64,000 nucleotides of DNA from Hofstenia miamia (lineage: Eukaryota; Xenacoelomorpha; Acoela), in NCBI GenBank assembly GCA_004352715.1, contig SCFE01000014.1, forward strand, positions 921,141 to 985,140, given 5' to 3'. The notes below the pieces were generated by a model, which saw only the letters and a program-made list of their open reading frames with translations, ran no database searches and was not told the origin of the DNA. A program made the position numbers and the translations under genes. Below are positions 1-11,319 of this stretch, piece by piece; the stretch's first letter is position 1, and each line of letters opens with the position of its first letter.

Positions 1-2115
1 ATAATTCTTCCAAATATTTCTTATGCGTCTTCCCTGCTGCTCTTATTATTCCTACTACTACCTGGACTACGTCAACCTTCCTCAACTTCCTGTACTTGTA
101 CAGCATATAATTTTGCTTTCTTCTACTTTCCTGTGCTTAGGTACTGCTGTGTCTATTACGGATCTTCGCTATATCAAGTACAATTTCAAGCAGTTTATAT
201 GATATCTAAAAATAAACATGGTCACGAATCAATATCTTTTCCTGTTAACTTTTGAAATTAAATTTAGGATCCCATACATTTATTTGCAGCAGTATTTCCT
301 ATCCTAGTTTTTATCACACAGCGTAAATATCTGGAAAGGCTTAGAGAATGAGAAAAAATTGAAGCGACTAGGAGTCTTTAAAATCTTGGTCAAGCGATAG
401 TTAACATGTAGAGTGAGAAATAGAGCAGAAGAAATGTTTTTTCCCTGCAGATTTCTAAAATGAACATCTCATTTTTATCCCACCTTCTGTGATTCAATTG
501 TAATCAATGTTAGAAGTGAGAAGAAAAAATAAGATTTTGAGAGTCCGTTTTTCACTTATCAAACTTTTTCTTTTAGCTCTTGAATTTCATCAATATTTCT
601 GTGGGGATATATAATCTGTAGGTACAAATTAGTAATTCTGACAAATGATATACACAGAAAGCCGTTCAGAAGAATTTATCTGGTTGAAATAAATGTCATT
701 TTGAAATTGCGTTGCCTGAAGTTCCATTACCAATATTATTATGTTTTTTCTAGTCACTCAGAGACTTTTTGCGTAAGATGCTTAATATTAAAATCATATT
801 TATACATGCTAGCGTATGGTGTATTAAATTATTTAAACTTTGATATTTTTCTTTGTTAAATGAGGACGCATTTTTATAAAATTCCGTCACCGGTAATTGT
901 TCATCGTGACAAGCAATCACCCGAATTACAAAAGCCTTTGTTTAAAATAAGAACCTATAGCATTTTTCTTGGTTGAGATTGTATAATAGTCACCCCTGTT
1001 TACTGATATTTCACATAAATAACGAATGAAATTGTAATTCATAGTGTACTCTACTTTAACCTCATGACACGCTGTGGATCAGTGAATCAAAATACATATG
1101 GCAGTCCAAAAATCTTTGCAATGCTGACCTGTGTCTCAGGACATACCCACAGCAGGTTTTTTAATGCCTTCTTTGCTATCCTATCACTCTCTTTAGTATC
1201 TCTGTTGGAAGCTAAGTTTCCAGTATTTCTTGGGAATTGGTAGGAATCAAGTTGTACTTGATACTACTCCCTGCGTTGGTATAGGGATCACTACATATTT
1301 CCAGGCTTCAAATCAGTACCACTTGGTGCCAATACTCGTACAGTGATCAGTTGAATCAGCCAATGAAATGTAGAGATTAATAGCTTTAGCCATATTTTGC
1401 AAAAATTGTATTATCTTGGCTAAATTTACTACTGACTCATTGTTAGGCTTAGGCTAGGCCAATATTAAGAGTTTTGTAATGGTATGCCTACTAGGGCATA
1501 GGGAGGACTAGAAAAGAATAGTCAGTACTAACTACTAAGCTAAATCAATTTATGTAAATAATTGGTGAACCTATATAACAAATTATGTATTTGCAAAGGT
1601 GATCATTTTCCATAGAATGTCTATTTAATGTATGTATTACTCTTTCTGTACATAACTATATGTGCCTATAAATTTGACATTAATACAATGAAGGATAAAG
1701 GTAGAAATTAGTAGAAAATAAAATATATGACAGACTATAGGACTTCAGGAAAAATTGAATTCTGCTACCGTGAACTTCCGTTACCACGTCACCCCAATTA
1801 TTTTTTAAATTTTTAATGGAATTATTCTTTCAACTTTCGGTGTCTACTAACTTTAAAGCAATATAATATTCATTGAATGCGTATTTTGATAGAGGAACAG
1901 TGTGCTATGATGTATATAAATATACCTAAAAAGTGACGATAAATTTATAAAATTTTGTTACCGAATGTTATTTCTGGTCCCATATCAAGAAGAAACAAAA
2001 TTTCTCAAAATAAATTTTCTGTCACAGTGATGAAGGCACCGAAAATAAATTTTCATTGCCTTAGTGATATCGATATTAATAGTCAAAATGAAATTCTGTT
2101 ACTGCTTGACCGGCC

Positions 2116-2118
<3 letters not shown>
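1..2118. other. Gene-free AT-rich DNA
   Basis: No ORF with recognisable protein motifs, no RNA gene and no clear terminal inverted repeat was seen on either strand. The sequence is AT-rich with scattered short A/T runs. Exons too short to recognise by eye cannot be excluded. Confidence 0.5.
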
Positions 2119-2147
<29 letters not shown>

Positions 2148-2271
2148 NNNNNNNNNNNNNNNNNNNNNNNNNNNNNNNNNNNNNNNNNNNNNNNNNNNNN
2201 NNNNNNNNNNNNNNNNNNNNNNNNNNNNNNNNNNNNNNNNNNNNNNNNNNNNNNNNNNNNNNNNNNNNNNN

Positions 2272-2302
<31 letters not shown>
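2119..2302. repeat. (TA)n microsatellite with a 124-N gap
   Basis: An uninterrupted TA repeat runs into an N gap (2148-2271) and continues as TA on the far side. The gap most likely hides more of the same repeat. ORFs reading Ile-Tyr repeats across it are artefacts. Confidence 0.95.
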
Positions 2303-2306
<4 letters not shown>

Positions 2307-3103
2307 AAGAGCAACCCACAAAATTAAGCGTTTTCAATTTATACATATATGTTTTTAACCTAACGGTTTAATTTATGTCAAAAATAAATGTTATGGTTTT
2401 AGGTATAGGAATCCAAACTGTGCGTGCAACCTAGTATAAGTAAGGTAGGTAACAGTTATAAAACTCAATAACCCATTATGAATTTTGTTTAAATCATGAA
2501 TTTATGCAGGTAAATATACACGGATAAACAACTGCTAATGATTCTAATATCTCAAAAATAAAGCAATCCTTGTATATTTAATGCTCCTCACTACCATGCC
2601 ACTCTATCCCCTTTAAATTTAATTACATAATGTGCATTATGCAAAATATTATATTTTATTTAGGCCACAAACAAATATAAAAATTTGAAACTAAAAGATA
2701 ATAACAGCAAGCGCAAAATCAAATGAACAATCGATTGTCACAGGGTTACTGATTGAATTAACGAAATTTACTAATTTCCTTCATCCGTTGAACTCGTGAT
2801 TCTAAGCACGTTTTACGCAAGTGTTAATCATCTTGTTAATTTCTATCATAGTGTCGTTGGCAGCTGCCTTCGTCAAATTTTGCGTCAAACAGTCGCTGGG
2901 TTTTCTGATTGCAACGTTGATTAACCAACTTCTTCCGCTATGTTCATCGCTTGCAGTAATTAATTTCTTAATTGAAAGATTAATGAGAACAAAACTCTAC
3001 TTTGAAAAATCGTTTAAGTTTATATCAAGGTATTGAATACAACACTTCTGCAGAATTAATTCAATTCGAGAGGCTCGGTTATACACTTACAAAACATTCA
3101 AAC
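2303..3103. other. Gene-free AT-rich DNA
   Basis: Nothing recognisable. A 71-codon open frame at 2821-3036 starts with GTG and encodes a hydrophobic stretch without family motifs; I do not regard it as a gene. Confidence 0.5.
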
Positions 3104-3368
3104 GGTTCTTAAGGCCTGCCTTTACTACACGATTTAAACGGCCCGATTAAGTCGGGTCGATTTAATCGTGTCATTAAGACGCAGCTCCAACATTTACACT
3201 CGACCTTGTCAGGAATTTGTGAAATGCAAAATTTGTTCGTCTTAATCGGGCCGATTAAGTCAGGACGATTAAATCGTGTATTTAAGACAGATCAAGTTTA
3301 CATTCCAAAAAATTCACGACAAAGTCGGGCTGATTAAATCGTGTAGTTAAAACAGGCCTTTAAGAACC
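3104..3368. mobile_element. Palindromic MITE-like element
   Basis: A 265-bp element whose ends are long imperfect inverted repeats of about 50 bp. The left end reads GGTTCTTAAGGCCTG and the reverse complement of the right end reads GGTTCTTAAAGGCCTG; both arms continue with ACTACACGATTTAA. The motif GATTAAATCGTGT with CCGATTAAGTC recurs inside, so the element is internally repetitive. It is clearly richer in G+C than its flanks and has no coding capacity. This fits a miniature inverted-repeat or foldback DNA transposon. I found no convincing target-site duplication, so the superfamily is open. Confidence 0.75.
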
Positions 3369-4880
3369 CACCAAATGCAATCAAACTAGTAGTTATCTTG
3401 GAACAAAGAACGAAATCGATTTATGTGGCAAACTGATGCAATAATTTGATTTAGAGAGGTTAACAAACATTTTTTTGTCTACATTCGACTGATTTTCCAG
3501 AAGTAATTCACAACGTTAATAAAAAAAGTAATATAGTGAATGTCCTCCTCAATGCTGACAATACTTCTAATGAAGGAAATACAGCTCGATATGAACCAAG
3601 ATTAATTGGAAACTTCCTTTTTAAGAATTCAAATGTCATGGTAATTTAGGCCAAATACTAAAGGCATTTAAAACTTTCAGAACAGCTAAGCAATCAAATA
3701 ATTCTACAAATAGAAATCATGAAATTCAATCTTTTAAAAGCATTCAGAAATTGTTGACTACACATCAATTTCTGCACAATGGAGGCTGTAATGCAGCATT
3801 TGGGATAAAATACTGCGAAGTATGTTTGAGAAATTTTTTTAATCAAATTATACAAAAAATCTTGTACAAATGAATGATATATATATGGCAAACGCAGAAC
3901 GCCAATCGTACAAATATTTCAACTCAAAAAAGATTGTGATATGGTTCTGCCGAACTAAAATTTTATTGGTTCCAAACCCATTTAGTTCCCTATCTCTTGC
4001 TATGAATTTATCTTGGTCAATGTTTCTATGAAGTCCCACTGCAAAACTTCTGTTTTTAACAAAATTAACAACAATTATGAGAAATATGTTGAACTTGTCC
4101 CAATTTTTTCATCCACTATCCCAATCCCATATTATTTCCAGTCCTTCTCAAACATGAAAGCCATGCGGGGTACGGTGATAAATGCTCCGTTCTATGAGCT
4201 TAAGGCTCTTGAACTTGTTTTGGATTAATTTTGCAATTTAGAAAATTAAATCTTCTTTTTCGAAATCCACATTTTTAATTTCGTATCACCGAATTCCAAT
4301 TTCTTATATCTAAAACATGTAAAATAAATTATGCTAAGCCTAATATGTTATGTGGGAATAACAAAAATTTCAAAAAACGCTGCTAAATGCTGTAAAAGAT
4401 AAACCCGTTTCAGATCTTCTTGACTTATAACAATATACCTGATCCCAAAGTCATAGTAAGGTACAAGCAGGTATCAAAGACCATTGCCTCAAAAATACAC
4501 TTGCAGTGTTCACCAGTAACCATGAATATGGTCACCCAATAAAGAATTTCACTCATTAGTTCTCTCAGGTCATCCCACGCCTGATGTCCACAATAAGAGA
4601 TTTACTTAAGTTACAGTGATCTGATTTGCTGTTGTCTTAACTAAATCCATACATATATAATTTAAATGAGAAAATACTCAGAAATATTAACAATACGATG
4701 TCGAAATTAGTAAAAAACGCTAATTTGTCGTTTTGATTAAATGGCCTTTGCTTAATATAATTTTTGCAGTGTCTATGTTTTATAAGACAAATATAATTGA
4801 CATTATGGTCCTTATTCCTTCCGGAGAGGGTACTTAGGCCTACTCGTATGATACTACAAAATTTGAATTTAAGAGTGTAA
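3369..4880. other. Gene-free DNA
   Basis: Several 60-100 codon open frames occur, but none has recognisable motifs, splice context or unusual composition. No RNA gene or clear repeat was seen. Confidence 0.45.
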
Positions 4881-4884
4881 GGAT

Positions 4885-5150
4885 CAGGGTCTTTCAATAA
4901 TATATTGCTAATACAATATTGCAATATATTTATTGTCGCCAAATTCTATAACAATAATATTGCAATATATTGCAACATAGTTTGAAAAAAGTTTGCAAAT
5001 CATAATAAGGCAACAAAAGTCTTTGATTAAAATACCTAGCTTTCAATTAACCAAAATATTGCAATATTATATTGCCAGCAAACTCATATTGCAATATATT
5101 TATTTTGAATTTTTTTGTATTGCAATATTATTGCAATTCATTATTGCAAG
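4885..5150. repeat. Cluster of palindromic TTGCAATATT motifs
   Basis: Within about 265 bp the motif TTGCAATA with its palindromic extension AATATTGCAATATT recurs many times on both strands, for example near 4915, 4960, 5055, 5090 and 5120. It is not a simple tandem array because the spacing varies. A foldback-type or non-autonomous DNA element is possible. No coding sequence is involved. Confidence 0.6.
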
Positions 5151-6120
5151 GCACTGGCCCAAATATAAATATTCATTTTCAAAAGCTAATAATAACTGTA
5201 ACCAGCCAACAATTTCATCCACAAATGTGATACTAGTATCCGCTTAGTTACCTGTTGATTTTTACCTGGCTGTAATATGCGAATATGTGGTTGTTAGGGA
5301 ATCTTTGACCTGCTCTATGTTCAGCAAGTGTACTTATGGTATACATGCAGTTTATCTAAATTATGACTTCAAATATAAGTGTTGTTGTTGAAAACAAGAA
5401 ATGTGTCTTAGTTTGATTTATTATTTGAAAAATTAACGAACCAATCCTAGAAACAAATTTCTTAATCAGGTTGCAAACTTGATGAAGAAATTAGTATGCT
5501 GTTTCGTGTTGATTCATCTTAGAAATAACCAACAAATTTCTACTTTTGAAACAATGATAATCTGTGTTGGGGAATTCAGAATATTTTAGATGCTTGCAAT
5601 GATAGTTTTATTTTTCTAAGAAGAACTTTTTCATTATCATATCCAAAATTCTTTAATTCTGGTGTTTGATTATACTTGTAATCCCGACTTGCATTGAAAC
5701 TTCAAATTCATATATAAAGAAGTTTATATAATTAATATATTGGTTTCTTTTCGTTTTCTTAAGAAAATGTTTACAGTGATTTGCAGTGCTTATAATTTAA
5801 AGTGCAATACAGTGGCGGTGAGGCTATTGTGTTTGAGGTGCTGTTTTTCTTTTAACTGTGCAGGGTTCAACTAAATAGTTCTTCAAAAACTTGATCTATA
5901 CTCAGTATGTCAGCATTTGTTGCTCAAGCATTTATCATAGTGATAAAATATAGTTCCATTACCCAAAAAGACATATTCATGACATTATCATTGTAAGTTG
6001 TTTTGAAAAGTTACGTTAGCAGTAACTTAAATATTGATTTTTTCACTTTTTAGCAAATTTTATTACACATTCCTCTAAGCTGAAAACAATAATGATCTTA
6101 TAATTGGAAATTTTCCTAAT
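5151..6120. other. Gene-free DNA with a solo hAT-like end
   Basis: No gene is seen. At about 5812 the sequence CAGTGGCGGTGAGGC resembles the CAGNGGCG terminal motif of hAT elements found elsewhere in the window, but no matching partner end was found nearby. Confidence 0.35.
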
Positions 6121-6128
6121 ATATATTC

Positions 6129-6177
<49 letters not shown>

Positions 6178-6178
6178 A
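6121..6178. repeat. (TA)n microsatellite
   Basis: An interrupted TA repeat with ATATACATATATA units, directly beyond the 3' end of the minus-strand Penelope-like element. Confidence 0.9.
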
Positions 6179-6204
6179 ATGTAGGCGTACTGAGCTTTAA
6201 AATA

Positions 6205-7130
6205 TTTGAAACTTTTAACGCAGGCAAGAATTTAGACAGGCTTCGATTACTAAGAATCATCCTTAGTATGACAAATGCTATAAATCAATATTTTACATTG
6301 GACTACACTAAACTAATAAAAATACTACACTAAAATTATAAAAATATTGCATGCAGCATGCACTATAAATCTCGAATTATAGAAGTTATCTTTCTTTGTT
6401 TACTAAGTAATTTTTCTTAGCTTTAACAAAAATTTGTTCTGTAATTTTATGATGTTTTGATCTTAGAAATATCTTAAAATTTTCTTCCTTGATTTTATGA
6501 TAATGTAAATGTATTTCTGAATTGAAATGTTCTCATAAGTGCTCTTTCATCTTTTTTCCCAGATGTCTTTTAGTTTCCCCAATGTATGATTTATCTCATT
6601 CATATTGTTGATTACAGAAGAAACTGATTTTTTAGAGATAAGATCTTTGTTGTTGAAGATGTTTTTTGATTCTTATGATGTTAAGATTGGGACAATATCA
6701 GTGAGTTAGATTTTTAATTTTTTGTTCGATATTTTGATTCTCTCTTCAAACATTTTAACTTGGTTGCATTAATACGAAAGTTTTAAATACACTGGACAAA
6801 TATTATTCTTATCATTCTGCTTCATAGTGAAGTTGTTCCCTGTTATTTCTTTAAACATCTTATTTGAATATTTTTTTAATCAGTTTAATTGGATAGCCAT
6901 TGTCTTTTAATATTTCGATAATTGTATCTGTTGCATTCGTTAGATGTAAGTAGTTTAATGATGTAATTATTGCTCAATTAAATAATGCTGTAATTGTGTT
7001 AAATTTGTATGACTTACTGCAATTCAAAAAATATGGAATGCATAGGACTGAGTTTATTGATTTTAGTTTATTGTTGTTTTCACATCGTAAATTGAATTTC
7101 TGCTGGAATGTTGTTTAGATAATTCAAAAA
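6205..7130 (-). mobile_element. Penelope-like element, 3' half (copy A)
   Basis: Read on the minus strand, this holds the remains of the C-terminal half of a Penelope-like retroelement. From the high coordinate it shows a thumb-region remnant with the peptide LNNIPAEIQFT (about 7095-7125), a stretch corresponding to the region between the reverse transcriptase and the nuclease, then a GIY-YIG endonuclease remnant with YIGETKRHL (about 6560-6590), then a 3' tail. Stops and frameshifts are frequent, so it is dead. Its sequence is clearly homologous to the plus-strand copy at 9165-9955, including the tail with GTGCATGCTGCATGCAATA. I infer that it once joined the reverse transcriptase part at 8455-9065 and was split by LINE sequence. 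Confidence 0.85.
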
Positions 7131-7136
7131 AATTCT

Positions 7137-8206
7137 TATTAAAAGTGGGATTTTTCAAGCGTCCGTTCTTGGTCCCTTTTGTTTATAATGTACATCAATG
7201 ATTTTCCTTTAAGCTGTAACTTTAGAAAGATATTTATGTATGCTGATAACGTTAAATTATGCAGTTCTGATATTAACAATATTGTAAATGACTTCAAAGA
7301 AATACAAACGTTGTCCTTCAATATCGACAAATTCAAATTTACTAGATTTGGTGATAAAGCAACACATTCTATTCCTCTCATAATAGCTCCAATTATAGCA
7401 AACGATTTGGTTAAAGATTTGGGACTCACAATAACACCAAGCCTCTCATGGTCTGTTCACTATTTAAAGAAATTAAAAGTAGCAGTTATCGGTATCTTTT
7501 TTCTAATACTAAGCGCAATATTCCATACTCAACTCATTTTAAGATCAAGTTAACTCTATACAAATCATTGGTATTATCAAGTCTAAGTTATGGTTCAATT
7601 CTGAGCCCCTTTCAGAATTGGCAAGTTAGAAGCCTTTCAACATAGATGGTTTAAGTGGATACTACCAGAACTTCATTTTAAATCACAATTAATACGCTTA
7701 AAAATGCTTCCGATATCCTACTATTGTCAGTTGCTTGATTTAATCTATTTTAATAAGTTATTGAACGACCAATATGATTTGAAACTATCAAAAATAATAT
7801 CAGAATATCTACCAAAAACTACCGTCTTTGTTCTTCTAACCCTGCAATCTTCAAATTAAAGGATATAAGAAAGGAATCAACCAGATCTTTTTATTTAAAT
7901 TGAATTGTTATTTTTGCTAATGAAAATTATATACATCAAAATACTTCCATAAATTTATAGTGATCATTGAAACACGTAAAAACATCATTAAAAGATTTCT
8001 TCCAATAACAGTTTTTAAATAACTTTGACTAGTTATTCTATTAAAAATAATTGTAAGGAACATGCAATATGTTTATGTCGTTTCTGCAGATTGCCTTATG
8101 TACATTATTAATGTAAATTTTTTATTTAAAATAATCCTTAGTGTCCATATATGGATAATAAATCTTTATTATTATTATCATTATAATTAATATTATTATT
8201 ATTATT
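7137..8206 (+). mobile_element. LINE (non-LTR retrotransposon) 3' fragment
   Basis: A 5'-truncated non-LTR retrotransposon. Near its start the frame at 7143 encodes a decayed GVPQGSVLGP motif (seen as GIFQASVLGPF). After a frameshift, 7179-7553 continues with MYINDFPL, the catalytic-box region FMYADNVKL (canonical YADD changed to YADN) and LGLTITPSLSWSVHY. A further frame at 7448-7645 gives LYKSLVLSSLSYG, typical of the C-terminal region. The element ends with AATAAA near 8156 and a TTA-rich tail (8160-8206). It is inactive. The jockey/CR1-like group is likely, but the clade was not tested. It lies inside a Penelope-like element of opposite orientation. Confidence 0.85.
7143..7900 (+). pseudogene. 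Reverse transcriptase C-terminal half, frameshifted
   Basis: Coding part of the LINE fragment. Several frames are needed to read it: a short GIFQASVLGPF piece, the 124-codon frame 7179-7553, the overlapping frame 7448-7645, and a decayed tail to about 7900 matching the post-RT region of jockey-like LINEs. The catalytic YADD reads YADN, so polymerase function would be lost even without the frameshifts. No endonuclease domain is present because of the 5' truncation. Confidence 0.8.
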
Positions 8207-8453
8207 AATCGTCAGGACTCTTTACATTTGATTCTTCTGCATTATGGAATAATCTGAATGTAACAATAACAATCGAAAAAATTATAAGCATTTTAAAAGA
8301 AAAATTAAGGATTACTTACTTACACTACAGGACATATCCAATCAATTACATGCATGGAGTCAGTATATTTAAAAATAGTGCCTTTTATGTAATTGTGCAT
8401 ATTTATTGATTTGTGTGTTTACATATATATTGTAGTTTGTAGTTTTTTGTGAT
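8207..8453 (+). mobile_element. Second LINE 3' fragment
   Basis: Directly after the TTA tail of the previous LINE comes another LINE C-terminus. Its frame from about 8211 encodes LFTFDSSALWNNLNVTI, matching the LWNNL motif of the LINE at 42.6 kb. A short 3' UTR remnant follows, with GTAGTTTGTAGTTTTTTG, resembling the 3' UTR at 10480 (GTAGTTTGTAGTTTATAG). It ends where the Penelope reverse transcriptase sequence resumes. It may be the older insertion into which the first LINE jumped, or an adjacent independent insertion. Confidence 0.7.
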
Positions 8454-8454
8454 A

Positions 8455-9065
8455 GCTTTAATAGCTTACGCAATAAATGTGCTTTTACTCTTATTATGTT
8501 GTTAAAAATGGCAAATATGTCATCAACATATCGATAGTGGCTTATAGGAGTAGATAAAGTTGATGCATTTTTGAATTCATTTTCTATAATATCAATTGTA
8601 ATTGCTGAAATAGTTGGCCCAAATGTCGATTCCATGGCCATTCTATTCATTTGTCGATAAAAAATACTATTAAATAGAAAAGGGATGTTCATGCAGCAAA
8701 TATTTAACAAATTTAATAGCGTTTTATGGTCAATTGGTAGTTCTTCTTCTGGTGTTAATTTAATGATGTGATTAAATATTTCTTTAATTCAATATTTGTG
8801 AGTAATGATTCACGTCACAATTTACTACTCGAAAACGTTTAGCATTATTTATTTTATATGTTTTTCTTTTAATCTTCTCAAAAATTCATTTGTATAATAT
8901 AATATAATAAATATAATCTTTTTTGTAATGTATTTCTTAAGTAAATTTTGATGTTAAGGTTAGTTGATATTTTGTTTTCTAAACGTTGAAGAATCACTAA
9001 GAATTTCTTCCATTTTTGATAAGCTGCTTAATTTATACATAACTACGATTTCATTTACTTTGTTA
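8455..9065 (-). mobile_element. Penelope-like element, reverse transcriptase part (copy A, 5' portion)
   Basis: Minus-strand remains of a Penelope-type reverse transcriptase. From the high coordinate there is an N-terminal remnant reading EIVVMYKLSSLSKMEEIL (about 9055-9000), close to the KM..IL.D pattern of this family. After frameshifts an open stretch 8369-8710 encodes FNSIFYRQMNRMAMESTFGP, corresponding to the family's fYxQ..G.AMGSPL.P motif in degraded form, and then HYRYVDDIFAIFNN with the catalytic YVDD intact. The frame then runs out of the element into LINE sequence at about 8454. The next expected segment, LNNIPAEIQFT, appears at 7125, so the insertion point lies between KAHLLRKL and LNNIPAE. 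Confidence 0.85.
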
Positions 9066-9164
9066 AATTTGGAAATATAGATAGAATTATCAGAAGCTGG
9101 ATGTTACAATAAAAAATTTACTGATTATTATGAAACAAGTTAGCATATGAAATCAGCAAACACA

Positions 9165-9955
9165 AGCATACGCATTCCATATTTTTTAATTCAAATAAGT
9201 CATAAAAATATAACATAATTACATCATTATTTAATCGAGTAATAATAATTCTCATCAAACCACGAACATCTAACAAATGCAACAGACAAAATTTTCAAAA
9301 TCTTTAAAACAATGCCTATTCCAATAAACTCATTAAAAAGTATTCAACCAAGATCTTTGAAGAGAGTAATAAAGAACAACTTCATAAAACAGACAATGAT
9401 AAAAACAATATTATCCGTATTTATAAGCAACCAAGTTAAAATGTTGGAAGAAAGATTTAAAATATTGAACATAAAATTAAAATTCACTGAAATTTTCCAA
9501 ATCTTAACATTATATACTACAAGGAACATCATCAACAAATATCTTATCCCTAACAAAATTAGTTTCTTCTGTGATTGAAACAAATCATAAATGGGAAAAC
9601 TAAGAGACATCTGGAAACAAGAATGAAAGAGTGCTCAAGAAAACACATAAATTCTGAAATATATTTACATCATCATGAAATCAAAAAAGAAAATTTTGAG
9701 ATATTATTAAGATCAAAACATCATAAAATTGCAGAAAAAATTTTTGTTACAGTTGCTAAGAAAAATTACTTAGTAAATAAAAAAAGATAATTTCAATAAT
9801 TCGAGATTTATAGTGCATGCTGCATGCAATATATTTATAATTTCGTTTAGTGTAGCCCATTGTAAAATATTTATTGACCGCATTTGTCATTCGGACGATG
9901 ATTATTAGCAATCAAAACCAGTCTAAATTTTTTATTGCTATAATACTTTCAAATA
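9165..9955 (+). mobile_element. Penelope-like element, 3' half (copy B)
   Basis: Plus-strand 5'-truncated Penelope-like element homologous to copy A over nearly its whole length. It begins with a region encoding IRIPYFLIQ, found between the reverse transcriptase and the nuclease in this family. It continues through a decayed linker and reaches a GIY-YIG remnant at 9575-9790 encoding IINGKTKRHLETRMKE (canonical YIGxTxRxLxxRxKEH). The tail after the stop (9793-9912) carries GTGCATGCTGCATGCAATA and a small hairpin flanked by GACGAT and AAAA. Multiple stops make it inactive. Copies A and B together form an inverted repeat of about 0.8 kb. Confidence 0.85.
9575..9790 (+). pseudogene. GIY-YIG endonuclease C-terminal fragment of a Penelope-like element
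   Basis: A 71-codon open frame. Residues 5-20 read IINGKTKRHLETRMKE, matching the second half of the GIY-YIG core of Penelope endonucleases, where the Arg after TxRxLxxR is catalytic. The first Tyr of YIG is lost (I-I-N-G instead of Y-I-G). The basic tail ending KNYLVNKKR matches the same region in copy A, where it can be read on the opposite strand. It is a fragment of a retroelement, not a host gene. Confidence 0.75.
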
Positions 9956-10003
9956 TATACATATATATATCCAAATTATTTCCACACCTACTGTTCAGAT
10001 AAT

Positions 10004-11318
10004 CAGATGGTCTAGTGCGAATGGGACCAACAACTACCCTGAAATATTTTGTTTTTTTAAGGCAATCTGTGTGAGTCCAGTCGAGGCGGGCCATGTGTAA
10101 AGTCAGAGTTTGTCCCACAAAAACATGGCAAAGAGTCTGATTATCGACTAAAATACACACTATTATCTCCTTACTACTAAATTCCAATTTATATCTTATC
10201 AATGTTATGTGTTTAACAAAATACACTAAATTAAATGAACGTTCTCAAACATTTTTATGCTTAGATAAACATTATAATAGCTTTCACCACACAGCAAATA
10301 AGATATAGAATAGCAAATTCAGAAAAAAATTGTTCATATTCCATTTTAGTAGACAATGTATGCTTAGCGACAATAACATCCTACACTAATTCGAAAGTTT
10401 TATATAGCCCTAAAAAGTCACACGCGCGCACACACACACATTTATATTGTATATATTTTATGATTTTGTAATAACATGTAGTTTGTAGTTTATAGATTTG
10501 TATTTGTACATTGAACATTTTACCAATAAAGTTTGTTTGTCTCATATTTTAATAAAAACAACTTGATTAAACAATTGATGAATGCCACTTTCAAAACGTC
10601 TAATTAAATGGATTTTTTTTGCTTCTTTCAGACAATATTAATAGCATTTAGCTTACACACTATACAGACAAATGGCACAAATTTTTAATAACCTCTATTT
10701 ATTCGTCATAATGGATTTACAATCCATTTTTGTAAATAATTGGAATAATAAACGTTCAATTAAATCAAAGAAGCAGTCTTTCTTGAAGTTAGATCAAAAT
10801 ATCAACATGTAGCATTATTTGCTTTGGGACATTTCTGACAAATGTTTTGTTAATTGAACATGATTTGTCTATTGTGAAAGTTCCCTTCCGTATTAGGCAG
10901 GGTAATTTCCTGTTTTGCAAACTCTATAATCAAGAATGTCTTATTGAATAAGTTTTGTGTCAATAGCTAACAATTACTGGAAGTCCAATCCAATAATATA
11001 TATTTGATTAATTAGCCTACTAATAACACAGCCAACAATTTTCCAAAAATGTTTTGTTTATGTCGATATTTCTATCGTTTATGGTCAATTTGACCCTGAA
11101 AAATCAAATCTGTGTTTAGTTTTATGTTTCAACCATTTTCTCTTAAATTACACGGTATTTAAAAAATTTGCTTTTTGCTGAGACCTATATTCATTGAATT
11201 TAGGTCAATAGTTGCATGTGTATTGGAATATTGGTTTATACATCTGTGCCAGCTGATTAAGCATTAGCATATTTTTTAGTACTCATATAGCATCAAGATT
11301 ATAAGACTTCTTGATGCA
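10004..11318. repeat. 1315-bp duplicated segment, copy 1
   Basis: This segment is repeated at 11320-12634 with a constant offset of 1316. In my reading the copies are nearly identical, with one clear difference (T at 10854, A at 12170). A single N at 11319 separates them. That is the signature of two overlapping contigs joined without merging, perhaps two haplotypes. It holds a LINE 3' end (10228-10545) and otherwise non-coding sequence. Confidence 0.95.
10228..10545 (+). mobile_element. LINE 3' end remnant
   Basis: The stretch 10228-10310 (AAATGAACGTTCTC, then TTTTTATGCTTAGATAAACA and AATAGCTTTCACCACA) aligns with the LINE at 42515-42575, which encodes LNERSQKFLCLDKNSNSFHH. After a diverged interval with a short CA repeat (about 10430) a LINE 3' UTR follows: GTAGTTTGTAGTTTATAG and AATAAA at 10525-10530. 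It is non-coding and decayed. The same remnant is present in the second copy of the duplicated segment. Confidence 0.7.
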
Positions 11319-11319
11319 N
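11319..11319. other. Single-N contig join
   Basis: One N sits exactly between the two copies of the 1315-bp segment. I read it as an assembly join rather than an ambiguous base. Confidence 0.9.

Noticed and set aside
1955-2327. Open frames with Ile-Tyr repeats on both strands
   Set aside because: They are translations of a (TA)n microsatellite and an N gap.
2821-3036. 71-codon hydrophobic frame as a membrane peptide gene
   Set aside because: It starts with GTG, lacks Kozak and splice context, and has no recognisable motif.
9912-10226. 104-codon minus-strand frame with WTHTDCLKK text
   Set aside because: It lies in the duplicated repetitive segment and changes C-terminus between copies; no protein family is recognised.
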